A stretch of 64,000 nt of DNA, from positions 936,858 through 1,000,857 of the forward strand of contig ML213509.1 of NCBI GenBank assembly GCA_004369045.1, given 5' to 3'. Below are positions 36,545 to 50,939 of this stretch, in pieces; positions within the stretch are counted from its first letter, which is position 1; each line of letters starts with the position of its first letter. A program made the translations under genes and the position numbers. Below the pieces are notes generated by a model that worked only from the letters and a program-made list of their open reading frames with translations, was not told where the DNA came from and did no database searches. Source of the DNA: Heliocybe sulcata (Eukaryota; Basidiomycota; Agaricomycetes; Gloeophyllales; Gloeophyllaceae).

Positions 36545-39500
36545 ATGAATGAGGAGCAATCAGAGGGGAGGTTCTTCGCGACATTCGAAAAATATGAAGA
36601 ATTCACAAATGCACAAGCTTCTCTCTTATCGAAGGATCTATTCGAAAACCCGAATGATGAAGACGATAGACAGGAGACAGAGAAATTGAGGAATTTGTCT
36701 GTTATAGTATGTGCCCTTCCCCCGGAGCGAAAGGCAATGAGTTGAAGAGCGGAGAGTTAGACGAATATCAAGAACAGTCCTATCTGCTGGATCCACTTCT
36801 TGAGGGGCTCGTCACTCCAGTTGCTGAGAAGCTGAGGCTGCATGCCAGGCAGTGCATCTCCGGGAACAACGCCACTGCTAGTATGTCGCGAGTGAGCCGA
36901 ATCGCGACTTTGCTCTATCTATACACGAAGTTCAGAGGATACAAGACGATTGGTGAATCTTGAGATTTGTGCATGTCGATCTCGAAGCTGAAAGTGTGCA
37001 GTAAGGTTCTTTCCTCATGAAGTACCTGATGTGACTGTTGCGCTGGATTATATGAGAATGCCCGGCGGTCCTACGCAGGACGCGGAACAGTGGGCACTGC
37101 GCTATATCGTTCTTCTATGGTTGTCCCTCGTGTGTATGATACCCTTCGACCTGGCACAGTTCAACGACGAGGGAAACGATGTTGCTGCTCAGATAGAGGC
37201 TGTGGCCGAGGATCACATAGGAAAAGCTGGTCTAGAGCGTGAAACGGCTTCCATTGTTCTTTCGCGCCTGTACATCAGGTAAAGGAGCATCCTATCCTCC
37301 GTAAACTGTTCATGACTGGCGTAGAAAAGACATGTCCACCAGGTTTCCTAAATTTCTGATCAATACGCGGTCTGGAGTCGAGAGTTCGGGCGAAACTTTC
37401 AAGGTAAGACGATTTCTTTTCCCAGCTTCACTGTACCCTGACTTTACGAAGTGTATAGGAAGGCTGAAAGTGATATCTGAAATACTCAAGAGTGGTTCGG
37501 CGGAATTGGCCCAAGACAACCTCGGTTCCATCTGGGATATCGTGCGTGCAGTTGAGGCAAGAGAAGCATTAATGAACAATACAATCGTCCGCAAGTTCAG
37601 AGTCAAAGTATTATCACGAACATCGCTACGTATACTTCCGAGCACGTATCAGGCTGGGCGTCGGAAAGGTAACTATTCAGCACTCCCTCGGAAAGGATCT
37701 CTGATCAATCGCTCGCGCAGGCAGAGCTCTACTCCGGGGCCCAGATGAAGAGCAAGCGGACGCAGTAGACGAAGACATTGATGTTCCAGAAGACGTGGAG
37801 ACCGTTATTGAGGAACTTATGCAAGCGCTGCAGGATAAGGTCATTCGAATTGTCACTGACCACAATAACCTTGTTGATCTCTATTCTAGGACACCGTGGT
37901 CCGATGGTCGGCTGCGAAAAGTGTAGCCAGGATTGCAGAGCGCCTGCCTATCGATCTGGGCAATCAGATATTCGACACTGTCCTCGACCTCTTCAGCATA
38001 CACTCCATGGCCGCTGCGAACCTCTATGACTTGCCCGCTGTTGCAGAGAGTACATGGCATGGGGCTTGTCTCGCTAGCGCCGAAATTGCCAGGCGAGGGC
38101 TCGTAGCCGATGATAAACTGTCGCAACTTGTGACTTGGTTATCTCAGGTAGAGCAATTTGTGGGTTCGATCCATGCGGATCTCACAATCATCGTAGGCTT
38201 TATCCTTCGACGTGCGAAAAGGGTCGCATTCTGTCGGTTCCAATGTACGAGATGCTGCAACATATGTCCTATGGTCCCTGGCTCGCGCCCAAAGCGTTTC
38301 TGCATTGGCGCCTTTGGCAGAGGGACTAGCAAAGAAGCTAGTCACTGTGTCCTTGTTTGACAGAGAGGTACATGTTCGGCGAGCTGCTAGTGCAGCATTC
38401 CAGGAATATGTGGGGAGAACGGTTTGTCATAGTACATATCTGTTATGGATAGCCTCTCAACGATCTGCTCAGAGCCTCTTCCCCGATGGTATAGACGTGC
38501 TTCGTAAGACAGACTTCTATGCAGTGGGGGTGCGTCGGAATGCATTCCTGAAAGCAGCCCCGGAGGTGGCAGAGTAAGCTTCCCTGCCATCAAGCTCACA
38601 TCATATTTACCAATGCTGCATTCTAGGCATCTGACCTATCGTGACGCTTTGGTTGACCATCTTCTCTCTGTGTCTCTCAGACATTGGGATCCGAACGTGC
38701 GACAATTAGGCGCCCAATCCTTGGAGGCCATTTGCGAGCTAGATCTCGAAGCCTTGGGGCAGTCCACTGCCAACAGAGCTGTACGTCGAGCTTCATGGAA
38801 GACTAATGCACCGTCTAACTCCTGCATTTCATTTTAGTCCAAACTTCTGCAATCCATAGATATCGATGATATTCACGGCGCACTGTTAGCGCTAGCAGAG
38901 CTTGCTTCGGCCTGCAACATCTTAAGCGACAAAACCAAATGCGATGCCAAGAAACGAGAGGTCCAGGACTTCCCTGTCTTCCTTTGTTTACGCTCACTCG
39001 CCCAACTGTAGATGTTCGCTTACTTGAATCTTGTCCCCCTCAGTACTGTCCAATCGTCTCGGAATTCTCTGGTGACGTCGGCAGCCTGCTACTTGGTTAG
39101 CACGGCAATAACCCAGAATGAAATTCATGGATCTCCAGTGAAGCACTGGCGAGACATTATTGATGTAGGCCTGCGACACAGGGACAATGCAGTCCAGGAG
39201 CAGAGTGCCAATGCTCTGGCTTCTGTCAGCCGTCTGGTAGATTGTTCTGAACTTCTGCAAAGATAAGTATGCATCAAACAGTGTGGTACTACTGAAAGCT
39301 GACCTACCATCACGTATATGCAAGAGTTTAGCACGGGCACCCCTACACTGCAGCAGAGCTTAGGTTACTTACTTGGGTCTCTGGACTATACAGCATACGG
39401 TCATAATCTATCGGCGGCCATACAATGTCTCCTAAATGCAGTCAACCCTACGGTAAGTGCAACCTTCTTTCCCTGACGTCTGTGCCACTAACGCACGGAG

Positions 39501-41043
39501 ACTCATAGTCACCTGGACGATTCGGTAATGTTGAGGCCCGTAGAAATGCGTACTCCTCCATATCCCGGCTCTTTCAGACTATCGCACCAAAGATATCGCG
39601 ATGTGCGTCTGGAATATCCGGATTGTGATTCATGAGTGTACATTCGACTTCTTCTTACAGATCTGTCTGCGGCCACCACGCAAGAGCTATTCTCTGCTCT
39701 ACAAAATGGCCTGAGTGACTACACGGTTGATCAGAGAGGAGATGTAGGCTCCTGGATTAGGATCGCATGCATCAAAGGACTAGCCGAAGTCTCGACCATT
39801 CTTATGTCCAATGGCGATGATCTACCACTCATGGACTACTTTCCACCTGAGGTATATCATGAAGCAATAGGTGGTATCCTGAAACAAGGTGTGGAGAGGC
39901 TTGATAACGTACGGCAAACGTCGGGAGAGCATTTCCTTGGACTGCTTTCACTCCCTTCGCCGTCCGTGGAGAATGCGGAGCAATGGCGTATTGATGGCGA
40001 AGAGCTCTTCAAACGTCTATATCTGGCGTGCGTACTTTCTAAGCTACGCACAAGTCATCTTTAATCGTATTTGTGTAGGGATGGGGAAGGCAAAGGATGG
40101 AAAGAAAGCTCCTGGTTCTTCCCGAAGGCTGTGAAAATGCTACAAGTTGCTCGCTATCGTAAGCATGTCCTAGCAGGTTTAGTTTTCAGCGTCGGCAGTA
40201 AGACCGACAGCACGGTGAGGATTCTTACTACTCTCTAATATGATTACTCAACCAATGAAATCATCTCCAGCAACGGCCTGTTTCTCAGAGTTTAGTGAAA
40301 TATGTCGAGACTCTACCTACCGTTTCCAGATCGGACGGCGAGTATAGTGTACGGAGTCTCTTGGAGGGCCTGCTGGACCAAGTGAAAGGCAACCTCGGCT
40401 CCAACACCGTTGTTATACCGGTTCTACAAACTATAACCGTCTTGCTGGAGGCGGATGCTCTGACGCGGTTGCAAAACGAGCCGGAAGGACTTCAGAGGTC
40501 GGTGTCAACATCGTCATAGTTATTTATGCATGCGATGACTGCTCCCTAGTCTTCGAAGCCTGTTATCCATCGCATCAAGGAATTCTGCGCGTCTCAAGAA
40601 CGTTCAACGGATACAAGAAACCATGAAAGTGTAAGAACGGACCCCTGGACGTTTCACCCAGATGTTTAAAATGACAGGATAGTATCGCCAATCTCCTTGT
40701 CATCGCACCACTGTACTCGGAGGGTCTCGCTATGCTACCTCAATTCTTCACTCACAGATTTCCCAAGGTGGGCCGTATAATGCTGGCAGGATTTGACTTG
40801 TCCAAGTAACTTGGCTCGCAGATTCGATCGGACACGGCGGAGTACCTTTACATGATCTTGCAAAGCAAGGATATCGAGGTCGAGACAGACGTGGCAGAAG
40901 AGATCCTTTTGGAGTCCGAATGGTACGTGTATGCGCTCCGACCTGGTTCTTGGTGGTCTTATTCCCGGTACAGGACGTCCGGCAACATGGCGGATGTGGA
41001 ATCCGCTTCAGCGCGATTCATCGAGGCGCTGAGCAGAGACTGA
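36545..41043 (+). CDS. TBCD: Tubulin-specific chaperone D (cofactor D)
   Basis: Cofactor that captures beta-tubulin and joins the TBCE/TBCC complex to form alpha/beta heterodimers; HEAT/ARM repeat protein. Start ATG at 36545: MNEEQSEGRFFATFEKYEEF. Typical TBCD pieces: LDEYQEQSYLLDPLLEGLVT, RIATLLYLYTKFRGYKTI, VRFFPHEVPDVTVALDYM, EQWALRYIVLLWLSLVCMIP (a very conserved TBCD block, here with FDLAQF), KDMSTRFPKFL, DTVVRWSAAKSVARIAERLP, GACLASAEIARRGL and DAATYVLWSLARAQS. C-terminal repeats include PVLQTITVLLEADAL and AEEILLESEW, with a last exon TSGNMADVESASARFIEALS ending at the TGA 41041-41043. About 20 short introns; the product is roughly 1100 residues, normal for TBCD. The V-ATPase B gene follows 237 bases downstream on the same strand. 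Confidence 0.94.
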
Positions 41044-41280
41044 TTGCAGAATACCCTCAGATTATTTACTATATCAGATCTCCTTGCTCTGTACCCTTCT
41101 AATTCAGTGCACCTTCAATGATCGGCATAGAGATCTGTAATCGTGGGAACTTCGTAATAGGAGGTACTTCCCCTTCCCGACTACCTACATCATCGTAATA
41201 CGCCTAGAGTCGAGTATTAGTCTGCGGTACTTGCACGGCCTTTCTCTAACTGCGTAGACTCTTGATCGTACTCATCAACC

Positions 41281-43309
<2,029 letters not shown>

Positions 43310-44886
43310 GCGTGCGGCATTCATGACACGGAAGTCCGACTGTTCATCATGTTTAGCATACCAGAACCAACATATATTCCGTTTCATTGATGGACGTTAG
43401 TGGCTGCCTATATACTCGCGGGGAGCTTGGTGGGAATGTGGCGTCCAGTCTTATGAAAGGTAGAATCGTTCCGGTCTGACTTGGTACTCATGAGGATTGG
43501 TCGCCATGATACGTGGCACGACGTTTTCATTGAAGAGACGCAAGCTATGTCCGTGTAGCGTGAGCTAAATACTGCGATTGCTAGCTTCCGAGCCTGTGGT
43601 GCAACAATGTCGAAGTGAGTGTATCGCAGAGACTGAATATATGACGTTCACTGGTTTGCTTATATGAGCCTGACAATGCCTGGGACGCGAAAGAGTTCCG
43701 GAGGAGCACGGTCCCACACAGCGGCTGAACGCATGAGCCGCCATGATCTATTAAATCTTTATCGATGATATAACATTGCACCGTACGTTGTACGCGAAAG
43801 GCAATGGACTGATTTAGGCCGGTACTCACAGGAACGGTCGCTTTTGGCAGCTGCTGACCAGCAGGGTGATGATGGATGGCTCAGCGATCAGCGTTGTTCA
43901 GGAATGGAGGGTTCACAAGAGCAGCGACAAAGGGAAGGCAGGAGAGGGAGAACCTCTTGCGCGCTGTAGGACATGCCAGGGCCGATCGTACAATAGGCAG
44001 AAGCGGTCGTCGCTACGGGAGGCGACACAAGCGGTCCTCGTCTTATACTCATGGCCTGCGAGACATGATAAGCGGATCCTGTAACGAGGACGGCGAACAG
44101 CAGGTAGCCTCGAGGCGCTGTACCCAGACGCCGTGGGTGCAGTCTTTGGAATGTGATGCGATTGGGGACGAGACGGCGAAGGTTCAGGCGAGAAATGACC
44201 ACGGGTGCTAGCTCCTTACGATATCCGTGGCGACAGATACCGATATTATCAAACGAGGCCGTAAAGGCGCACATATATAGACAGGTCAACAGAGGAGACG
44301 GTGCCGCTGTCTGATGATGTTGGGGGTGCTGTGAGCGGTGTCAAGCGCAGTATCTGGCTGCAGTCGACCAGACGACAAATGCGAGTCGGAGGACTGGCAG
44401 CGCGGTGGCAGCATGATCGCACCCGAGAGCAGGCAGCCAGAGGAGAACCAAGAAGCTTCCTAAATGGGCGAGAGGAGGCCGGCTATCGTGTTCAATAAAC
44501 GGAAACTTCGATGAAACCGGCTGGTGAGAGTGTCGTTTTACCGCGGTTTCAGCTCGGATAAAGGGTGCGTAGGGCAACCGCATGTCGTCGAGGTCGACCA
44601 GAGCAGCGACAAAGCACTGGCATGCCAAGGGCGCATGGCAGGGTAAATCCAGGAAATCAGAAAAGGAGAGGATATATGTAATAACGGCGTTGTATGGTGC
44701 TCTATCTGGTGCTTCCAAAGCCGAACCAGGTGGCGGCTCGGTAGCATGCCTTAAGCTTAGCACGGATGCACTGCTTCCATGTGTTTGACCTCACCCCGAC
44801 TACTTATCCTCCCTCCTATGCCTTCCCCTTTCTTTTCCTCCTGATCCTCCCCACCTCAACCCTCTGAGCTCGTCGTCGTCGCCGCC
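43310..44886. other. 1.6 kb with no supported gene
   Basis: Between the V-ATPase B 3' end and the TCP11-like gene. On the minus strand there are moderately long open stretches (43888-44289 and 44341-44763, up to 140 residues) with some hydrophobic content. I found no motif and no convincing start or intron chain. The right end must hold the TCP11-like promoter; the ATG context there is GCCGCCATGG. Confidence 0.45.
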
Positions 44887-47403
44887 ATGGACGACCTCGC
44901 AGCCCACCAGCCTCTGAGCTCATTCGCGCGCAAGCGGAAGGCGACCGCCGACGACTGTCAATCCCAGGACCCCTCGTCGTCCCCCTCGTCCTCCTCTGAC
45001 CCTTCCGCCTCGCAGCCCGTGTCGTCTATGCTCGTGGACCCCTGTTCAGGGTCCCCGAGGATGGCACTGAATACCGCGGCATGCCAGAACTGGTACTCCT
45101 CCAATGACGATAGTAACAGTCCAATAGCAATGTGGTCGGCCTCACAACCCTCTCCGGCTGCTCGTTATGAAGACCAGTCCTCCGAGCAGTCCAGAGCAAA
45201 ACGTCCTCGTCTCGAGATACGGACTGCGTCCCCATCTAGACGCTTGGCAAGGAAGCGCGTATCAGGGAGAACTCTCTCCACACCTCAGCATACTGTTGCT
45301 CGACGCAGAAGAATGGGCGATATCCAGGACATGGGCTTGCCCCCACCGTCATGCCCAGGTCCAGCACAGGGCTCGCTGTTACGCAGAACGTCTCCTGCAT
45401 CCGATACCGCTAAACCCCGCCTTTCCTGTCTTACTATAGACCCCAATTCTCCGCACGTCCCGTCTCCCTTTCCTCTTGTAACAAGAGAGACGCTAAAAGA
45501 GCTGGACCTCGAGGCTATTCTACGGAATCCCCAACTGAGTAAGCTATTCAATGCATTCATTCGCCTCGTGGTTCTTGTTTTGACGTATACATATCTGTTC
45601 CAATAGGGCACGATCTATTGTTTGACCCAGGTTTACAGTTTAGGCCCACATCTGGCCGACGGAAACGCGAACTCTATGACAGCTATTGGAGAGCTGTTCT
45701 TCGGGAGCTGGAGACTGGCTGCACGTGCGTCTCTTTCAACCTCGAAGGAGGCCCGCATGAACGCGTCTGTATATGTAACGGCTTGCCCTTGCCTCCGTCC
45801 TCACCTCATTGGCTGGTATGGATACACGCACAGGATGTCGTAACTATGCGCATGCCTTCTCGGATTCGCCCTTTACTTCAGGAGCTCCTGGAGGTGATCA
45901 TCTCCGTCATCCAGCCCTCCCTCCACTCCGCCCCGCAGAGTGGCCTGGACGCCTCTTCGTCCATCGCTACTCATGTCCGCCAGCATCCTTCGCAGATCGA
46001 GAGTCTTCGGCAAGTCTTTGATCTGGACTTGATTGAACAGGAGCTGCAGCACCGTGTCTTCGACCCCTCAGGCTTGTTCAGGGTTATCGGTGATTTACTC
46101 AAATGCCATTGCGCTCCAATGCGGGATAGAGCTGTGGAGTCGATGGTCGCCGCGGCTCAGTCTTGCGCGCCGGGTGCCGGCGGAGGCAAGGCGGACGCGG
46201 TGAAGGCAATTCGCATGTGCTTCGAGGTCCTGGAGCTCATGAAATTGGTAATTGCATTCGTGATATGTGAGGTATATTCATCGTTGCTGACTGTATCCGC
46301 TGTAGGATATCGCCAACCACCAATTGCAAGCTCTCCGGCCGTTCCTGGTTCACACGTCTGCCAGTTACGAGCTGAAGGCATTCCAGGAGAATCAAGGCTC
46401 GGGCGAACTGTCAATCAGCCATACTCGGCGCTGGCTGCAAGACGCCCACCGCGTATTGGGCTCCTTGCAGAGCCCTCTGATATACCAAGAGACGCGAGCT
46501 CGCATGAACTACCGCAGTCTCCGCTGCAGAGGCGACCAAATCCACCTTGCTGCTCTGCGAGCGCTAACAGACCTCGTGTTTGTTCCCCCAATTCCCATTG
46601 TATCTTCCCCGACCAGCGAGCCCTCGGCGACACCCACGTTACTCTCTCATGCCTCGGACATCATGCCGTCATACCCTGAAACTCTCTACTTGGACCATTC
46701 GCGACTGCACGTTCTTAGCAAGGACGCAGCAGACCTCACGGCGTTGTACATGCTCTTGATGCTTTACAGGCAGCTAGTGCACTCAGATAGTGGGATTGGG
46801 TCGAAGAACTATGCTGCCAAGATGGACGACGCCGAGCTCGTGAAGATCAAGAGAGAAATCTGGGATATTGGTCCCCATCGGATGGGGTACTGCTTCTCGC
46901 GGGAATGGCACGAGAGGGGGAAGCCGTCCCAAAGCGTTATCTCAAGTGCAGAGGCAGATGACCAGGACTCGCAGTGGGTGAAGTGGCACTCGTGTATGCG
47001 CGACGTCATTCTCCAGATCGCCATGCGCGCGACCGCGGCGCGCAACCCATCCTCTCCACCGACGTCACCGGACGAACACATGCTAAGACTAGCTGAATGC
47101 TGGGCCGATTCAAACATGAAGCCAGGATCGCCGCTCAGCGTGCTGTTGCGCGACCGCGTGCGCAACGCTGTTATGGACGTCGTCATCACCCAAGCTCGCC
47201 TCCCTTCTCAGCGGTCCACCACGACGCTACCACAGAAACCCAGCGAAGGGTTGCCAGACAGCGTCTTTGCCGGCGCTGGCTTGGAACCTCTTGCCACTGA
47301 AATACGACACCTCGGGGAACGGCTGGCGAAGCTCGCCGTCATCCACCTGAACACTTACCTCCCGCTATACGAGCAGGAGGGCTTCCTGGACTCCAGCTTA
47401 TAG
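44887..47403 (+). CDS. TCP11/SOK1 family protein
   Basis: Member of the T-complex 11 family; yeast Sok1 was found as a suppressor of protein kinase A loss and is linked to cAMP signalling. Three exons (about 44887-45540, 45607-46246, 46306-47403), about 795 residues. Start ATG at 44887 in a strong context: MDDLAAHQPLSSFARKRKAT. A disordered, basic N-terminal 200 residues contain KRPRLEI and RRLARKRVSGR, which may be nuclear signals. The TCP11 region then includes SGRRKRELYDSYWRAVLREL, RIRPLLQELLEVIISVIQP, LIEQELQHRVFDPSGLFRVI, LLKCHCAPMRDRAVESMV, AIRMCFEVLELMKLDIANHQ, ALRPFLVHTSASYELKAFQ and SISHTRRWLQDA. The end is EQEGFLDSSL, stop at 47401-47403. Confidence 0.93.
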
Positions 47404-47898
47404 CATCCCTCCATATACCGTAATATATTGTGCAGTATCAGTTTGTGCCGTCCTTGCCCTTACACTCCTCACACTCGTTCTTCATCTGGACTGTGACCTG
47501 TTACGACATTTGATCCATTTCCACAATTTGGCTCTTCAAGCTTCACGACTTCACCTCCTCTCTGCATCATCATTCACACAAGTAATAGTATTGGAACTAG
47601 TAATGCAATGAATATATAGTAGTTGACCATACTTAGAGCTGGGACAATTGCATGATTGACTGTTCGTAATGAAAATAGCGACGAATGAAAAGGTGGTTTG
47701 TAACAGATATCGTACTGCACAGCCGCTGTGCGGAACAAATCAGGATAGCCTGCGGCTTGAATCCAGGAACTGAGCACTGAGCAGTGATGTTACCGGCGCT
47801 GGAGAGCTATCTTTGTTATTGACGTTCGTCTCTTTCCGCGCCCCGATTCAGTGCAACCAGCGCAGCAGCGCTTCCAGCTGTCCCGGTTGGAGTCCAAA
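47404..47898. other. Intergenic, no gene seen
   Basis: About 495 bases between the TCP11-like gene and the next plus-strand gene. AT-rich, with repeated TATA-like pieces; probably 3' untranslated sequence and promoter. Confidence 0.55.
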
Positions 47899-48810
47899 AT
47901 GTCTACGACCGAGGTCCCTTCGTCGGCTCTGCCGTCTTCATCCTCGTCAAGCTCAAGCGGGACAGCGTCCCCCTATCCGAGTGAGACTTACTCGGGCTCC
48001 ACAGATACCACTGGCCACGATACGTCGTCCTCGTTATACTTGTAAGCGCTTGTGGTTGTGCTGCGATCGTTGTCTAATGACCGCTGGTTAGGTTTACGTT
48101 TCTCGCAACGCTGTTTCTCCTGCTATTCGTATCATGCGCTATAGTACTGCGCTCATTCATCCTGAGACGCCGCTTCAGACGAAGCATGGAGGAGGCTATC
48201 GCTGCTGGGATAATATTCCCCGGACCGCAAACTCCAGGCTATCGCAAGCGCAACTTTGGAGAGAAACCAGTTATGTGGGATGTCTCTGTAACGTCCTCCG
48301 GCTGGACATGGGGCGCCATGAAGGTACGCTTGCTTGCCCAGACAAGATCTATTGAGTAACTCAGCATTCTTTCTGTATCTGCTTGGTTGTACGCAGCCTG
48401 TCTCCGCCACGACTCTTTCGGACCAAGCGCAGCTGCATTCCGAACTTCACGACGCCGCTAGCGGCGCCGATGCATCACGGCCACGTACAAACTCCATACT
48501 CAACAGAACCCTACGTCCGTTCATCCGTCGCAACGACTCGGCCGCCACATTCCCGTCGCCGAGATCCGCCACCTTCCCCGCTGGCAGCGGCGAGCCGGGA
48601 ACTCCCACTTCCCCTGCCACAGCACAGGCATCCCAAGTCCAGGTCTCTGTCCTCATCCAGATGCCCTCGCCGCACAGCTCTCAATCTGGTCTGTTGTCCG
48701 GGAAGGGTAAGGGGCGAGGTAGTTCGGGAGGGGATTGGGAAGACGAGGAATTTCCGGATGTTGTCATCGGCGTCGCAGCAGAGCCATGCCGAGGGCAGCT
48801 GGACCACTGA
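47899..48810 (+). CDS. Single-pass membrane protein of a basidiomycete family
   Basis: Three exons, about 260 residues. ATG at 47899 gives a Ser-rich N-terminus MSTTEVPSSALPSSSSSSSS. After the first intron there is one strong transmembrane helix, FTFLATLFLLLFVSCAIVLR, followed at once by a basic stop-transfer stretch RRRFRRSMEEAI. Then AAGIIFPGPQTPGYRKRNFG and EKPVMWDVSVTSSGWTWGAM, spliced to KPVSATTLSDQA. The tail is Ser/Pro-rich, with a terminal acidic segment DWEDEEFPDVVIG, stop at 48808-48810. I recall similar basidiomycete hypothetical proteins with the arrangement membrane helix, Arg-rich stretch, then KPxxWDVW; no function is known to me. Confidence 0.75.
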
Positions 48811-49017
48811 CCTCGGTTGGTCTCACATTATTAGTTTTGGGATCGGACTGCCCATTAGATTACCTCTGACCGCTAATTTATGTAAAACAAGGACTTCATG
48901 ATATCTTGTACTTGTTGTCAGATCTGCATACGTTCGCCAAAACACGACTGTTGTATAAGCACACTCATATATAACAGCTTCTTCACTTTACTAATCTGCT
49001 TCTGAGCTCTATGTCAT

Positions 49018-50766
49018 CTAATGCGCATGATAGAACTCCTCATCTTCATCTTCATCTTCATCTTCATCCTCATCTTCCTCGTCCAAGTCCGCGTCAAGGT
49101 CCTCGTCTATCTCAATGATCGACACGTCCTCAATGTCATCCTCATCGTCGGACCCCTCAAATAGCTCAAACGTCTCCACATTCGATGTTATCCACACCTC
49201 GTCGGCTGGACTTATGTGGTCCTCCTCGTTCATGCACACCCTTTTAATCGGCTTCCCCGCCTGTGAACGGACCTGCAGGAAGGTCCGCATGAGCTTTCCA
49301 TCGATTCCGGTGGTTGTAATGCTCTCCAGGAGCGGACAGTACATTGGTGTGCCGAGTGAAGCAGTCGACTGGTACAGAACAGGTGTGTCTCTGGGATACT
49401 CCTCGTTGACGGAAATGGGGTGCCCAAGCTTCTCGAAGAAAATGATGTCCATGTGGTCGACGTTGATGTTCAACCCTCGCAGATTTGGCAGCGCAGCAAG
49501 CAGGTCATTCAGGACCGGCCGGTCACAAACCAGGCCGCCAAATTTGAGTTGTACGATATTGTTAAGCAGTGCTTTCGTCTGCCCCGGACCTGGTTTCGAT
49601 ATTTGCGTGATGAACTCGGTTTGATCGCCGTCTGCAACATCGAAATCGAGCGCCAAGTGCATGAGGTTGGGCATTGAAAGCCTTTTGATGAGACCACAGA
49701 CGTATGGTGTCGTGTGGAAGGCCAAAACGAGATCGGTGAGCACTGGCAGTTCGATGGTCTCGACAGAGCCCTCTTCGCTCAGCCAGTCAGTAGGCTGGCC
49801 TGCTGGGCCCGACGCGCTTAATGTAAGGACCTCGAGGCGAGGTGAGCTGCGCAGCATGCGGGCGAACTCTGGAAAGCTCGGACGGACGTCGTGCGTATGG
49901 TATGCGATCTCGAGGTCCGTGAGACCTGATAAAAACAGTGATCCCGGCCAGTCAAGATGCACTCCCCACAATGCTACCGAGCTGAGTTTCGGGGCATGCC
50001 CTTGGAAAGGAACAAATGGAGTCTTCCAGACCTCCGGCTTGAAGAAGAGATGATCGTCATCCTCAAGATCCCAGTCGTCGTAGTGATAGAGTTGGAATAT
50101 CTCCAACATGGGCGCTGCGGGACATTTCGAGAGCTCCAGTAGAATTGTGTGCATGAACTTGTAATCATTGACCGTGAGCTCCAGCGACTTCCAACGATCA
50201 ACGTGAGGGACGATAAGGGACAGAGCGGTTGAAAGATTGCTGAGGGTCATGGGTTTGTAGTCTTCGTCGGACAAAAGGTCATCATCCTCTTCTTCCTCAG
50301 GAGAGTGCGAATGACAGTCAATTGCGATATCAAGGGGAGCGCCTTTTGAGCGCTCGATCCAAATCCTCGTTTTCTCGTACGGGGGTCCTTCCATGAAATC
50401 GATGCTTGTCCATAGCGCCGGCGTAAGTAATGCTACTTCTCGCCATTGCTTACAGACATGGGAGGCTAACACCTGGAACGGTAAGTCCGAATCCGAGTCA
50501 GAATCTGAGAAATCGGACTCGGAATCAATGTAATCTTCATCCTCCTCGCCCCCGGCTTCGCTCTCCATCTGCATACGGGTCCCTAGCATGAAAATATAGG
50601 ACAGAATTTCGGGAGGAACTCGGTCTATGGGGCAGCCGGTAGGGGGCACGAAGGGGTTATCCACGGGCTCGTTCAAAGCCGCCTTCTCCTTCATATGTTC
50701 CGCAAGGTCGAACTTGGTCATCGTAATGTCGGCGCCTTGAGTGACTTGCATCCCGCGTCGAGACAT
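49018..50766 (-). CDS. F-box protein with acidic C-terminal tail
   Basis: Single-exon gene of 582 residues from the ATG at 50766 (MSRRGMQVTQGADITMTKFD). An F-box opens at about residue 45: PIDRVPPEILSYIFMLGTRM. An acidic insert ESDFSDSDSDSD follows, and the box continues FQVLASHVCKQWREVALLTP, ALWTSIDF. The rest is a leucine-rich-repeat-like region (for example LSSVALWGVHLDWPGSLFLS, LTDLEIAYHTHDV, RLEVLTLSASG, LPVLTDLVLAFHT and MPNLMHLALDFDV). This is the common agaricomycete layout of substrate receptors for SCF ubiquitin ligases. The C-terminus is a long Glu/Asp run (DLDEEDEDEDEDEDE) encoded by a TCATCT repeat at about 49040-49080. The frame stays open upstream to 50991, but those residues look non-conserved. 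Confidence 0.88.
   Translation of the reverse strand: MSRRGMQVTQGADITMTKFDLAEHMKEKAALNEPVDNPFVPPTGCPIDRVPPEILSYIFMLGTRMQMESEAGGEEDEDYIDSESDFSDSDSDSDLPFQVLASHVCKQWREVALLTPALWTSIDFMEGPPYEKTRIWIERSKGAPLDIAIDCHSHSPEEEEDDDLLSDEDYKPMTLSNLSTALSLIVPHVDRWKSLELTVNDYKFMHTILLELSKCPAAPMLEIFQLYHYDDWDLEDDDHLFFKPEVWKTPFVPFQGHAPKLSSVALWGVHLDWPGSLFLSGLTDLEIAYHTHDVRPSFPEFARMLRSSPRLEVLTLSASGPAGQPTDWLSEEGSVETIELPVLTDLVLAFHTTPYVCGLIKRLSMPNLMHLALDFDVADGDQTEFITQISKPGPGQTKALLNNIVQLKFGGLVCDRPVLNDLLAALPNLRGLNINVDHMDIIFFEKLGHPISVNEEYPRDTPVLYQSTASLGTPMYCPLLESITTTGIDGKLMRTFLQVRSQAGKPIKRVCMNEEDHISPADEVWITSNVETFELFEGSDDEDDIEDVSIIEIDEDLDADLDEEDEDEDEDEDEDEEFYHAH
49040..49080. repeat. Coding six-base repeat, TCATCT type
   Basis: About six copies that encode the alternating Asp/Glu tail of the F-box protein on the minus strand. 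Length is likely to vary between strains. Confidence 0.75.
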
Positions 50767-50939
50767 GTCTGAGATAGAAGACTGCTCAAGAGCGAGGACG
50801 ACCGGGAGGGAGAGCCGGATAGTGACTAAGGAAATGATTTTGCATTTTTTTCCTGTATTGAGGCAGGGCTGAACGCGTCGCGTCGCGTGAGTGTTCGTTA
50901 CGGCTGTCACGCTCGCGCTTCGCCACCTCCTCCTCCAGC
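50767..50939. promoter_or_regulatory. Putative bidirectional promoter of two F-box genes
   Basis: Only 173 bases separate the divergent ATGs at 50766 (minus) and 50940 (plus). Both transcripts must start here. No clear TATA box. Confidence 0.5.

Noticed and set aside
43888-44289. Minus-strand open frame of 133 residues with a hydrophobic stretch
   Set aside because: No start, splice chain or motif could be supported, and an overlapping plus-strand frame of similar length exists.
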